The notes below the pieces were generated by a model. That model saw only the letters and a list, made by a program, of their open reading frames with translations, did not search any database and had not been told where the DNA came from. Shown here piece by piece: positions 27,665 through 40,872 of a stretch of DNA of 64,000 nt. Each line of letters starts with the position of its first letter. Position 1 is the stretch's first letter. Source of the stretch: Glycine soja (taxonomy: Eukaryota > Streptophyta > Magnoliopsida > Fabales > Fabaceae); NCBI RefSeq assembly GCF_004193775.1, contig NC_041008.1, positions 17,875,731 through 17,939,730 of the forward strand, given 5' to 3'. A program made the position numbers and the translations under genes.

Positions 27665-30600
27665 TCAAGAGTTTCCCTTCTCACTTGCAAAATCATTTTC
27701 TTCAGCCTCACTTCCATCATAAGATATGGAGCTGTTATTAACACTTGGTTCAGAGCTGGTAGTGCTGCTTGTGGCAAGTGGAGAATCAGAAGCACTCACT
27801 GTCCTGCTCTTTGAGGAACTACCTGATCTCACACTGTACATAGAGGAAGCTGGAATGCTTGTCACAAGAGGCCGCATATTACCTTGGAAGCTTCGCCTTA
27901 TGTCCTGTGGAAGAGAAACCAAACACACACTTGTAAAGTTGCCTATATGAAGCACAAGTGAATGATTCCATGCTTGTGTCAAATCAGTGTATACATTATT
28001 TATTGCTGCATAATGTATTATACACATTCGAATTCAGATACACTTTGTGTGCTGTTTAAAACTGTCATCTAATCCAGATATTCAGAAATCTTTGTCTTTG
28101 TCAACATATTGTTGCAAGTTCTAACATACTTCCACTATATCTCAAATGTACTTACTATATATCAACATTAAAATTAATGTCAATCTACTGAAGCAATAAA
28201 ATAAAATTCTTTCTACAGTCATTCTGTTACTTAATGTCATACATGGGAATATGAACATGCCATGTTATTGACATATAAGGAACAGAAATAACCCTTTTGA
28301 ATTACTGTCTTTTACTTCAAGGCATGTACCAAGGTTAAACAATTGAAAGCATTAATATCTTTCTCTTGATCATTAATTAAAACTACATAATCTAATTGAT
28401 TTCAGATAAAAACACGAGTAATGGAATAAATGGATATACCATATGCCTCATTGCCATATCTAAAGACTTCTTTGAAAGTGTAGTTCCAAATCCAGAGCTA
28501 CCGGAAGAAGATTTTCCATAAGAATTCTCACGAGATGAATGGTGGTCTTCATGTTTTGGGGGGGCCAGTTTCCTCATGTTCACTACTCTTTCAACCATCT
28601 TTGTCCCAATCATAACTGGGCTTTCATCATCTCCATCAGTGAAACGAGCTCTACTCAAAACTTGCATAGAGGTGTGATTATTGTGGACCAGCCCCGTTGA
28701 AGTTCTTCCTTTGGAAGGGGTACTTGCCTGCCTTCTAGATTTTGCATTGCTGCTGGCATCAACAGAAGATGATCTAGAATTCGGTGCACCAGGCCTAGTC
28801 CTAGTGGCTGAAGCAGGTCTATCTGACAATGATGTCTTCAAATTTGGAGGAGCATCAAGTGAGAAACCAGGCATTTGTGAGGGTTCCCATGGTCTAGATC
28901 TCACCGAGGGAGAGCTGCCACGTGATTGCACTGGATTCTTAGCAACTAAAGGGCCAGGGCGTGCTTTCGATGCTGATGAAGGTCTAGTAGGAGGAGCAGA
29001 TGCTCCAAATGCCCTTGATGGGGTTGATGATCTAAGTGTTGGTGTTGCTGATCTCTGAGATGTCTTTGGAGGTGCCAAGGAAGGCCTTGCAGTAGGTGTT
29101 GAGGACCTGGCAGTGGATCTTGTAGGAGTGGATGATCTCACTGGTGGAGCTGTTGACTTTGCAGATGGTAAGGTGGCCCTGGAGGTAGGTGTGGATGGCC
29201 TAGAGGATTTGGTTGTTGAAGGTAATGTTGGCCTTCCAGATGGAGTTGAAGATCTTGAAGTGGCTGGGGTTAGACCCCCAGATGATGAAGGTCTCCTACT
29301 ACCATTTGTGGAAGAACCTAGTCCTGGCATTGATGCATGATGCTTGGAAACTACATTGCTTCTTAAAGCAGGATCTGCTTGGATATTTGCTACCTGCAAT
29401 ACAAGATACAGCATAACAAGAAAGTTGCAAGTATTTTATCAATTAAACCAGCTAGAACAACAGAATCCATTACTAATAATTGAAAGAGAAATGCTTGCAA
29501 CATACTCTTTTGAACACACCCTCTATTATACAGGATGAAGTTTATTGGAAATCTCAAAAATTAAATCATGGGTCATGCTTCTTATTTAATAAGTTTCACT
29601 CATGATTTTGTAGTTTTCAATAAATTTTAACCAATAAAAGAGTGTTTTAGAAGGAGTGTGTTAGAGGGTGTGTTTGTAGCATTCCTCTAGTTGAAATTCA
29701 AAAGAATTCAAGGTTTTGGTACAGGTAGAGGAATTATAAAGGCAAAGTGCTGTGCTAACTGCTATGTACACTATACGCATCCAACCAATTGATTTGGTTC
29801 AACAACATCCAAATCTCCTTTTAAATGGTTCTTACCCTAGGTTTTAAAGCTGTAGGGCGAGCATTACGAGTCTCCTGTTCACTCTTTACTGATATTTGTG
29901 ACTCTTTCTCTAAAGTAGGAAAAAGAGGTGCATCTGGTGGTGCAAGAAGCCTGATAACAGAAATCTTCATGTCAATAAAGTATGTAACTATGGTGGACAA
30001 AAATGGTAATGTAATATAGATGCAAACTAGGAATGAGGTAAAAGACATACGGCATGGATCTATTGCTTATGTATGTGTTATGCAATGCAATTTGGTTCTT
30101 TTCAGCATGAAGGGTTTTCAAATCAGTGGAAAAAAATATTGAATTCATTTCTGATACCTACACTAAAGGTTTTCATTAAGATTAAGGTGATCATAGATTC
30201 TCTTTTCTGCGAATATGACATCAATTTTGGAAGAGGATATATGAAAAGTAAAGCTTGATGTTAACTTAATAGCTTGTTTCCTTTGGAGAAAACATTCAGC
30301 ACAATACTCAAGCTCGCCATTAAAAATGGGAAACTGAAAAGCTCCATTGATTGCAAGGAGAGTGTGATTATCAGAGAAAACATTTGAGAAGCGAATTAAT
30401 TATGAATCATTTCTCGCGAATCATTAATAAGAAAAGAACAGGAACATAAAGGGAGGAAGTTGGAGCTACATGTGCGACAAGAAAATGTCATTGACAAAAA
30501 TTCAAGGGGGAAAAAAACACTTTTCAGCTTCAGAAGTAACCTCAAATGGCGACCATGCAATTTAATCATATTAAAGATTCACTAATCATTTTGCAATGTA

Positions 30601-31110
30601 AATGGCGTTTCACATCACTATTGTGACTGCTTCCATCTGGACTAGAAGAATTTTCTCTAACATCAGATTAAATACAAAACCAAATGCTCAACAAAACTTT
30701 AATTCAATTAATTAGAATTTTCAAGATCTATAAACTCGTACAGCTAAATCACGCACACCCCATCAGCAATCAAAAGTTAAAGTCCAAAATTACCATTCAT
30801 AGTCAGACTTGTCAATCTCTGAATTCAAAAACTCTTCAACTTCATTCTTCCTTGGTGGCACCGAAGACACGATCTTGGAAATCATGGAGCCCCCATCATT
30901 GGATTCTGTAATCAAGCAACATAATTAATCATTAATCAGAACATAACAAGTGCCACACAAAACATGAAAAGAAAAAAACATACCCAAATTGGACAAATGA
31001 AGTTCCTCAGAGTTTTGAAGCAGAACAAGGTTGTTTTTCTCATTCTCTTTCTCCCTCCTCCTCAGCTCGAGGAACAAAGAGAGCTCTTCATCTCTCTGCT
31101 TCATCACCAT
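27665..31110 (-). CDS. Basic proline/serine-rich protein of the BPP (microtubule-associated) family
   Basis: Five exons join in frame to 515 aa: 31110-30984, 30905-30794, 29950-29836, 29393-28440 and 27904-27665. The N-terminus is charged and helical (RDEELSLFLELRRREKENEK). A conserved YEWLLAPPDAPLFP motif spans the exon 2/3 junction around residues 79-91. Residues about 130-300 are low-complexity Ser/Thr/Pro/Arg with many RPSTPTSR-like repeats. Conserved blocks follow: RSRPWEPSQMPGFSLDAPPN, a GTKMVERVVNMRKLAPP block, and IPASSMYSVRSG in the last exon. Order and motifs match Arabidopsis At2g40070, named as I recall a basic proline-rich protein (BPP) that binds microtubules. A leader intron (31131-31296) is possible from TTTTTTCTAG and GTAATT signals. 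No defect seen. Confidence 0.9.
29486..29687. mobile_element. MITE in intron 3 of the BPP-like gene
   Basis: A 202-bp insert has inverted ends: GAGAAATGCTTGCAACA on the left and GAGGAATGCTACAAACACAC on the reverse complement of the right end. It is flanked by a near-perfect 9-bp duplication, TAATTGAAA at 29477-29485 and TAGTTGAAA at 29688-29696. A 9-bp duplication points to the Mutator superfamily. It has no coding capacity and lies clear of the splice sites. Confidence 0.75.
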
Positions 31111-33161
31111 CACCTCAGCTTCTCTTCTCTCTAGAAAAAATATTCAAAAATCAAGCTTTGATTATCCCTTCAAGCAAAAATCACCAAAGCCTCAGTCTTT
31201 CAACCAAAACTTAATGATTGGAAGCCTAAAAAATGTCATGAAGGAAGATGATCCAAAAGGGTATAGTGAAAAGCCACCCAACAAGGATCTAATTACCGTT
31301 ATGTGGTGAAAATGCAAGGAAACAAAAATTGGGTCGACACAAATTTTCTTCAATAAGCTAAGAACTCAGCTAGTGTTAGATGAAGAGTTGAGTCACGAGT
31401 ACAAGGTAGATTGAGTTGTGTTTGTTTGGTTTGGAAGAAGAAAAAACTATTTTTGCTCGAAATGTTTGATTTGGTGATTGATGAAGTGCCTTGACAAGAT
31501 TGGAAGTTGCAGTTGCTGTGCACCTCTGTCTAGTTAGCGTTCAGATGTTTGAAAACGGAAGACAAGTAGTAAGTAATAAGTAATACAATAAAAACAAAAG
31601 ATTTGAATTCAATTTTTGCGGTTTATTTATTTGTTTCGCTGACACAGTTAATGCCTTTTATTAAAATATTTTGCTTTAAAATTCATTCTTGGAAAGTTTG
31701 TCCATTGGTTTTGAGGCGAATGACGATGCTGCCAGTCTTGGGAATATATGATATGCTTATAATTCAAGTCCAAGAGCAATATAAAGGCACCAACATATCT
31801 TAAAAGAAGAGAAATGTTATGTTCTTAAAAGATCATATCATATACTTTTTCAATGATATTTTCCATTCTTTTTTATCTATTTATCTGAGAAGATAATACA
31901 AAGATTGAAAATAAAATAAAATAAATATTTCCCCCTTTATCAAAATAAATTAAATTAAATTAATATCTTCATTTATTTTAAAATTACTTTTTAAAATGAT
32001 TTTTAGTATTATTTCATTAGATATAAATATTTAAAAATTATATAGAAATAACAACATAATTTAAAAGATAATAATTAACATTATCTTAAACATATAAAAT
32101 AATACATAATAAAAAAATCTTGCAAAAAATAGACAGATAAATGGCATTATCATTTAAAAAAAACTAGGGTCAGATTAATTTATCTATCTATCTGATTCTT
32201 TTTTCTTAGTTGTTGCCTAAAGTGCCAAACCACATTGATTAATCAATGGAGTCTTTTATTTTTATTTGATAATGATGAATCTTTCAATCTGAATCATATA
32301 CGGCATTGTCATTCCAAGATAAAAAATATGACTTCACAGAATGAACAAATAGCCATATATACCTGAGAAACAAAAAGTGAATTACGATGAAGTGATAAAA
32401 GAAGAGAACAAAAACATTATTAATTCTGTCCTATATGTAATAGCATATAAAAGTCTCAATCACAATTACTTATGTCCTCATTGCCTTTCAAAAATGGTGA
32501 TGGGACAAACATGAAACGTGGGCTGTTAGATTCCTCGGGATGTAGAAAAGAATGATCTAACGGTTCTGAGTTGAGAGAGGAGGGTCATCGTAAATCGTGC
32601 GGTTCAAAATTTGGATTGGAGGAACACGCTCCTCTCTGATTGTGAGGGTCCCATTGAAAAGGATCTTTGCTTATTAACTTTGCGAATAGCATTTATGACT
32701 GCTTCTGAACTGCTCACCCATCACTGAATCACACTGCCCCCACACTCTGCCAGGTTTCACCATCCATCATAAATAGTATTTTTTTTCCCTTTTTCTTACT
32801 TAAAAATGTCTCAATCTCTTAAGCTAAAATTTAAGAATTCTTTTTTCAATTCTATTATTTAAATATCTAATAACGAATATACCTTATTTGACATTATATT
32901 CAAAATATAATTATATATCCACGGGGGACTAGGGAGGCTTAAAATGACACTTACACTAACTATTACAATCTTCAGTTAAATAGATAAAAACTAATTATTT
33001 AATTAGTCAAGATGAATAAAAATTATTACATTGATTATTTTTTCATAATTTTTAATTTTTTTCTAAGAATATTTATACATTAAGGTAAATTCTACTATGA
33101 ACTATCTTTTAGGTGACTCACCAATGGACCATTTATTTGAACGGCTAGATATATTAATAAA
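31111..33161. other. Leader and promoter region of the BPP-like gene, then intergenic sequence
   Basis: 31111-31560 probably contains the 5' leader on the minus strand. 32480-32760 is a GC-richer island without an open frame that could be a distal regulatory region or old gene debris; nothing specific can be claimed. The remainder is AT-rich. Confidence 0.45.
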
Positions 33162-34848
33162 AAAAATTAAGGGTAAATAGTCATTTTTGTTCTTCAATGT
33201 GTAATTTGTTGATAAATGCATTCCCCAAAGATGAAAATGCAAAATTCAATCCCTAAAAGTGTAAAAAATGCAACAAATATATCCAACCGCTAACTTGCAT
33301 TCATCACCGTTAATAGAATAGTCTACGTGACACGGAGGGACAAATTTGTCACTAAAATGATTGCTAACATGGATTTCCAATATAGGGACATATTTACTAT
33401 GATATTTTTTTTACTTTCCGTCTTCTCACCCATTGACAAATGTGTTCTTGAAAGATAAAAATGCAAAATTTAGTCGCCCAAAGTATAAAAAGTGCGACAA
33501 ATACATTCAAACGTTAATAATGAATTGTATAGGAAAAAAAGATTAAAAAAACAGTAAAATGCAACTTAAGAGTTGAACTCTTATACTTTGATTATCTATC
33601 TATTTATCCATCTATCAAATTGTTAATTAGTTCTTTAATTAATCAATATAACTACTTATTTTTCAAAATAAAATAAATTTCTTTAGTTTTATGATATAAA
33701 AAAATTGAGTTACCATTTAAAAAAATGAGAGCCTTTTATTTCTGGAAATTTTTTTTTTCTTCAACCAAGTATTAATCTTTATTACATACTCTACCAAAGT
33801 ATGCTAAATGAAATGTAAGGTCACTACAACCCCTAAATCAGTCAAAGATACAATTCTCCATCCCAAAGGCAAAGAATAAATCTCTGTATTAGTTTTTTTT
33901 ATTTTGTTTTGAAGTTAACATTTGTATTAGTTTGAACATTATTATATTCTTTATTTAAATTTATTTGGGCTTTTTTATTTGTTAGTAATTGTTTTCATTT
34001 CATTCATATTATGTATAATAAGTATTGTCTCGAGTGAAAACACATCAGGTTTATTGAAGGAATTCTTTCATATTTGAGGTATATATATACATTTTATTGA
34101 TTAAGAAAAAAGACTTATAATTTGACTTTAGTTTTATCTAGTTTAAATTTTGTGAGACTTTTTTTAAAAAAAAAAACATAGTTGATTAAATCCTTTTTTA
34201 AAAAACATAAACTTGATCCCGCGGCCGATTGTGTTTTTTTTACTCAAAACTCTATGACATATTATTTTCAATATAAATATGAGGGTTCTTAAGTTGAAAT
34301 TGGGATATGGAATAATTTTAAAGATTAAAAGTGAGAAATTTGTAAAAATTTGATAAAATTATAAAATATAAGATAAAAAAAATTTAACAGCAAAGATTAA
34401 AGTTTGACAAGAAAATCAATATAATAAAAATATATATATTAAAAGACAATTTTAAAAATATATTACATAAGTACTAAACGAATAGGAGCAGTAAATTAAA
34501 AACTAATAATAATAATAAGTCACAATCTATTATTAACGTTAGGATATATTTGTCGCACTTTTTATACTTTCGGAGACTAAATTTTGTATTTTCATCTTTC
34601 AAGGGACGTATTTGTCAGCGGAGTGAGAAGACGAAAAATAAAAAAAAAAATTATTATTATGGCAAATATGTCTCTATGCTGACAATCCAGGTTGACAATC
34701 ATTTCATTGACAAATTTGTCTCTCTGTGTCATGCAGGCTATTTTATTAACGGCCGGATATATTTGTCGCACTTTTTACACTTGAGAGACTAAATTTTTTA
34801 TTTTTATCTAGCGAGTTACAAGGAAGTGATTATTTACCCAAAAATTAA
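33162..34848. mobile_element. Non-autonomous Mutator-like element with long inverted repeats
   Basis: The element (33171-34839, 1669 bp) has long inverted arms, about 33171-33537 and 34531-34839, starting GGGTAAATAGTCA and, on the opposite strand, GGGTAAATAATCA. It is flanked by a perfect 9-bp target duplication, AAAAATTAA at 33162-33170 and 34840-34848, the length expected for the Mutator superfamily. Each arm is itself built of two related sub-copies carrying AAAAAGTGCGACAAAT-like sequence. The central 1 kb is AT-rich with no transposase frame, so mobility would depend on an enzyme supplied elsewhere. Confidence 0.85.
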
Positions 34849-37800
34849 TGATTGAGATTGTTATTAGTAATACAATTTACACTTTAGTCCTTGTATAAAT
34901 CTATAATTTGTGGACCAATTTACAAAAAAACATTTGGACAGATTTGGCAGTCTGGAATCCTAAGTTTTCGCCATTCTCCTTTTGAGACACCATGATCCTC
35001 TCTACATCAAAGATATAGACCTGCGAATGAACATCATAAGGATGCACTGAAGCAACTCCACCATGAATTGCCAATGAAGTCCATCCACGAGCATTAATGT
35101 CACACTTTTGTTTTCTATAAAATGCACTCATTCATCTCACACTCTTTTGAAGAATGTTCAAGAAAATTTTCTCAACCCTCTACCATTGATAATTTCTACT
35201 CACTATGTCTCGCAATACACATCTTGTTAGAAGTCTGATTATACGTCGTTCAAGAAACATTTGAGCATGTTCCAGCTATTCTTGAAGCTCTTCAAGTTCA
35301 GATCCTAATCCGTTGTGTGAATGACCTTTGATTTGATTTGGTTTCCTTCTTTCTTTGATTTGATTTGGTTTCCTTCTTTCTTTGATTCAATTTAGTTCCC
35401 TTCACAGTTTTTTTTAATGTTTAGGAATTTTTGGAGGCTTCAACATGATTAATTAATTAACTTTTATATTTACATGATAAATTTAATTTCACAATAATAA
35501 TTAAAGAAGATCAACGGAGAGATAAAATCAAAACATTGATATTTTAAGACATGGATATTTTGTAGATCTAAATAAATAATAAAAGTCATGGATTGGGATC
35601 TCGATTACACTAACAGATGCGCAACAACTTCTTCCGTGTCTCAACAAAAATTCAAAGGACTATTCTGCAATTTTAAAAACTTTCTTTAACACTGTTGAAT
35701 ATCGGTTCAATGTTACCTCTAATGCCTAGTCATTTAGCTAGTGCACCCATGGACCATATGTTTAAATGGTTCACCATTGAATTCATCATACATTAAATTA
35801 TTTTAGAGTAAATTTTAACAAATAAATATAACTTATTTTATTGATAATTCAACAAATATACTCACCTCCATGAATAAATGAATGTAATCATTAATAGATA
35901 TCATAATAATTTGAGATAAAAAATAAGAAAATAGTTTTATACGTATTTCTTATAATTATGATCAATAAAATATTATAAGTAATTGTTTTTCTTGATCCAA
36001 CAGAACACCTCAAGATCAATATATTAACAAATTACTAACAACCCATATTATTAAAATAATTATTTTTTAACGATTTGTTTTTAAATGTGATCGATTGAGA
36101 TTTTATACAATTTGTTAAAATACTTAATGACATATATGTAATAATGATATTAACAGAAGAGTTTAATTTTGATAAGTTGATATTATCATTGAATCATGTA
36201 TTAGAAAATTATTTAATAATTTTATTGTACTGACAAGTACTAACAATTATACGATAAATTAATTAAACTCATCAAATAATGTGATGACATTTCAATAAAT
36301 ATGAAATGATAACTAACTCAATTTTTTTTATCAGCAATACTAAAATATATAACTAACTCAAATGATAAAGTCTTCTACAAATGAATTTAAAAACCTCCTC
36401 TTGATGTGCACTCATGCATTGACATGCTTGTTCTTAAAACGTGTGAATTCTTCATTGATTAGAATTTTAAAGAATTTTCCAAATCAATTACTTCTATCTA
36501 TTTTCAAAAAAATCAATAGTATAAACATTTTATAAAGAAGGTATATCTAAATTAATTCTTAAAGCATGAATGAACGTGCCATGTTCATTCTTCAATTGTG
36601 GAATCCCGTGCACAAATGCTTGAATAATTCACCGTTTGTACAAAGACCATCATTTAGAAACTTACAAAACTTGAAGGAAAATGTGCTCTTGAATCTGCCA
36701 ATTAATAATGTTTTGGCATTTGAAGGGAAATATATGATAGAATTAAATAATATTTACCATATAACAAAAATTGAATAATATTTCATTTAACATGTTAGGA
36801 GATACAAGGTGGGTGAAATAATTAAAAGAGAATGAAAAATTGTCTTTTATAGCATCACAGAGGAAAACATGATGACCTTTTCCTCAAACGGGTTTAATGT
36901 GGCCATGCCAATTTCCGAAAGCTTACACCATATCCATATCCTCATGTTATGGGAGGTGGATCACTTGAACAAAGATTCTGTTTGAACATGGAAACAATGA
37001 GTGCAATTAGTACTCCAAACTCATCACAGCTTTTATTCCAGAACTATCATTTCGTTTATTTTAAAAATTTTGAATTAACTTCATTTTATATTTTAAGTAA
37101 TTTTAACTAAAACGAAAATTTAAATATATAGATCAATTCATTTTTAAGAAAACTATTTTTTTTATTCACAACAAACAGTTGCAGTTTCCTTTAAAATAAT
37201 TATTCACTAAAAAAGTCTATTTTAATTAGTTGGATGTGATGTGCAAGTGTTATAGATCACTTATCGATAAACAAAAAAGAATAAAAAATATTCAATATGC
37301 ACTAAATTAATTAATTAAACTTGTATTTTCTTAATTAAGGAATTAAGTCTTTCAAAAAAAACTACCAATTGATTATTTTAAATGAAACATGTCTAATTCA
37401 TTGCAATAAAATAAATTAAAACATGAATGAAACACCTTTTATTTTTTTTACCTAAATCATAACAAATGATTTAAGAGTTGAGCCAACAAAAAGAATAAAT
37501 TACCCTGACATTTCCTGAAATGTTATCGAATTACACAAAATATATTTATTTTTTTTGCCTTTACAATGACGTCCCTTACAATAGAATACAATGTAAACCT
37601 TAAAGGGGTGTGTGTAACGTAAAAAATAAAATAAAAAAATGGGTGTGTAATTTGATAAAATTGTTAATATAATTTGCTCAAAGAGGTAAGTTGGCTAAAT
37701 TAATATAAGATGCAACGTACTAAATACTCAGATAAATACTGTCTCACAGGTGGCACCTTCTAGAGTTTTTGAGAATATCCACGAAGACCATAGAAGGAAC

Positions 37801-38215
37801 CACTAGCCTTTGATCAGTTTGATGTTTCATTTGGCGTTAAATTGGCTCATTTTTTACGTGCTTGTTTTGTTGCCCAAATGTTATAACCATCTACTTTTTT
37901 ATAATGCATAAATCAACGGCTTCAAACACCCCTAGGATTTTTACCAATGCCCTGATTTTCTAGCTCCTTCATTCATAATTGTTTAACTTTGTGTACATAA
38001 CTAAAGAGAGAGAGATTATATATGGGGCATAAAGATAAGGCAAGAAAGACGCAGAGAAAGGACATGTTGGCTCTGAATTGAAATATAAATTGTAACTTTC
38101 AAAGCTCTTTGAGTTGCAAATATACTATTATACTACCATTTCTAATAGCTAAGATAGCAGATTTTCATAAAGTGGAAGCATGGAGAATGTACAATTCAAA
38201 CATGGAATGAGCAAA
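34849..38215. other. AT-rich intergenic sequence with minor features
   Basis: 35131-34901 on the minus strand has a protein-like 76-codon frame (contains AIHGGVASVHPYDVHSQVYI) that I cannot assign; it could be a gene fragment. At 35327-35402 a unit of about 30 bp, TTTGATTTGGTTTCCTTCTT-like, is repeated roughly 2.5 times. 36566-36778 is an open frame without resemblance. A TGACGTC palindrome lies near 37567. The last few hundred bases are probably 3' flank of the Yippee gene. Confidence 0.45.
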
Positions 38216-40872
38216 TTAATCATCAGCATCACTTCCAGCTGCTTGAGCTGCCAAGTAGAGGCTGCCATCAGGTCCCAACACCTTAAACCTACTCAATAAC
38301 AAAGCACTTGCCATCAAAATGTGAACTAATGAATTCTTTCTCCACCCCCCTCATTGGCACCATTTTTAAAAGGGACAAAATTTAGATTTAGTTTCTTATG
38401 TGCTTTTTTTTATGTTGTTCTCTAATTAGAATTAGTGTTAAACCTTTATTATGCAAATTATCAAGGTAAAACTCCAATTCTGATTAGATAAACAGTATCA
38501 AAAGCACCTAAGGAACTACATCTAAGTTTTTGTCATTTTAATTACTCAAAAGACAGATAAAACAAAAGCTGTAGAGTATGCCTAAACAATAAACACATAG
38601 AATAACTAACTGGTTACCTTTCAAGGATAAACTTTCCTTCTTTGTACTTCTGAGTCTTCTCATGAGCAGCCTCCTAAAATGAAATAAAGTGAAATATTTT
38701 AAGAACAAAAATTTCCCAATGCCAATGACGTTTTGATAAGTAAACAGATAAATCGCAAAACATGAGCTTTAGAAACTGGTCCTTACATATCTCCACCCAA
38801 CAATGGACCCACATACAACACAGAATATGTCAACGACAGTGTGCAATCCGGTGATCATCATCCGTTCTTCTTTCTCACCAACAGTGACATTCACACTGTC
38901 ATAACATAGATTAACAAGATATTATTTGAAGCATTCATATATAACAATAATAGTGATCTTAAGTTTTCAATTTTTATCCAGTAGCAATTACACTATTGGT
39001 GCTTTCAAGATTTAGGAAAGATAGAGAAAAATAAATTGTTCTCAAAGATAGCAAATTCCACAAGAAAATAACTCAATTTTTATAGAAAAAGAAGTTTTCT
39101 TAAGCGAATTAAGGTTCAACATCAGCACATACTAATGCTTATGTAAATGTGGTAGTGAGAAAGTCAAATAACACTTACACTTTGTCAAAAAGAAAAGCTT
39201 TCCCATGCCTGCATTGGAAAGACTAAGAGAAAAGCAGGGTTAGCTTGTGTGCAAGTTACAAATTTTACTCATACATTTAGTTTGCATGATGAGCTGTACA
39301 ATTAAGGGTTCAGATACATATTGGCAAGTGGCAACAAAGGGAAGTTGGAAGTGAAACAGCTACTATTCTCATCGTTCCCAAAATGTTTCTTTCATTTAAC
39401 AAAATGAATTTGCAAGAGTAAACATATCACAGAAGGCATTAATCAGGTGCCATAATCAGGGCAGAGAATAATTTTAATGCTCTAGAAGTTTCATGTGAAA
39501 CATTCTATACCAATTCTTATACAGAATTCAAATCAAAAGATAGTAGACCAATAAATTCATGATTTATGAAATTTGAATACACTGATAGAGACAAAATCCA
39601 TAGTTTAAAGTTTAAACAAGTTCAGATCTGTTAAATGACAAAAAGATTTTACCAAGTCACCTGGGACAGGGAGCTGGGCCATTCAAATATAATTGAAAAG
39701 TCATATTAGGAAATTCAATCAAAAGGTCAACATTTTAGAAGTCTTTCAAGATATTCGGTTTATTTGAAAATAAGTCTTTCAAACACTTCATCCTCAAATT
39801 TGTACATCGTGGTTTCTGATTCATTTATTTACAATCTTCCTCAAAAAAGAATAACACTACATCATCAATGAATCAAGAAATTCATCTACGCAAGAAAACT
39901 TGTTGCTTAGAATCATCAGCATTTATGATTAGTATGAACTAATACGGCCTCACACGAAAAAGAACTCAAACAACTGACACTTTATCACCTTCCAAACACA
40001 TTTATAATTAGTCCAAATAGAATGTCCTTCCACGGCCAAAGAATCACACAACAGCAGAGTATAATGTATCAACCCAACACAACCAAAAAACAAAAGCACG
40101 GATACATGAAATGACACGTGACTTCACTGAAACACCAATCCTTCCGGTGCCAAAGAATCACACAACAGCAGAGTATAACTTATCAACCCAACAACCCCAA
40201 AAAACAAAAAAAGCACGAACACATGAAATGACACGTGATTTGACCGAAACACCAATACAGAAAAATTGGAAACACTAATGTATAAGTACTTATATATAAG
40301 AAACACTAATGTATAAGTACTACTGATGGTTATATAAATGTTTGGTATGTATTTGAAAATGCTGAAAAGAAAATTCTTAAAATGTATGAGTGTGTGTGGA
40401 TTCCTACCAGCACTTTAGCATTCCGAGTGTTAGCATTGAAAACGTTTGGACAGAGACACTATTTAGAAATGTCACTGTTTCATAAACCCAACATAATAAA
40501 ACATATTAATTGGCAAGTTATATCTGATACTATTATCCACTTGAGTTGATCATATCCTATGTTCTTCTATTGCCACCCTCCCTTTGGGGTGAATCACTAC
40601 ATCCCTCTGATCATGATCAACCAGCAAGGAACATCACATAAAAGCCTTACATATATATCAACTAGTTATCTAGCAAAACCCCAATTATCCTTTAAAAAAT
40701 TGTACAATCAAGTACTAAGAAATCAAAATAATGTTGCATGGAAGGAAAAAAACAAGGAGAAAAAAAGATTAAAAACCTTGGAAATGATATCATCCTCAAG
40801 AGCAAAATGTGTTTGGCAGTGTTTGCAACTATAGAAGTTTCCTTCAAGGTTGATCAAGAAAAGCCTTCCCAT
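38216..40872 (-). CDS. Yippee-like zinc-binding protein
   Basis: Five coding exons join in frame to 125 aa: 40872-40777, 39222-39179, 38895-38787, 38673-38618 and 38288-38216. The protein has the Yippee signature with exact spacing: Cys16-x2-Cys19, then 52 residues, then Cys72-x2-Cys75. The cysteines are expected to bind one zinc ion. The conserved stretches [25 protein letters not shown] and [16 protein letters not shown] are all present. Yippee proteins are small conserved eukaryotic proteins of unsettled biochemical role; plant members are poorly characterised. Exon 3 is only 44 nt. It starts after TTAG at 39223; another AG 14 nt downstream would break the frame. The long intron 1 contains a tandem duplication. 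A leader intron ending near 40890 is possible. Confidence 0.93.
40025..40256. repeat. 115-bp tandem duplication in Yippee intron 1
   Basis: Copies at about 40025-40139 and 40140-40256 start CCTTCC and share CCAAAGAATCACACAACAGC and a GACACGTGA segment. Each copy therefore carries a CACGTG palindrome (40115-40120 and 40232-40237), the core of the plant G-box. Immediately after, AAACACTAATGTATAAGTAC is also duplicated within about 60 bp (40265-40325). Confidence 0.85.

Noticed and set aside
28681..29416. Plus-strand Gly/Val/Asp-rich open frames
   Set aside because: They are the complement of the Ser/Pro/Arg-rich exon 4 of the BPP-like gene.
39179..39208. Alternative 30-nt form of Yippee exon 3 using the AG at 39209-39210
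   Set aside because: It would lose the conserved SFQCR residues and shift the frame. The AG at 39223-39224 gives the family sequence in phase.
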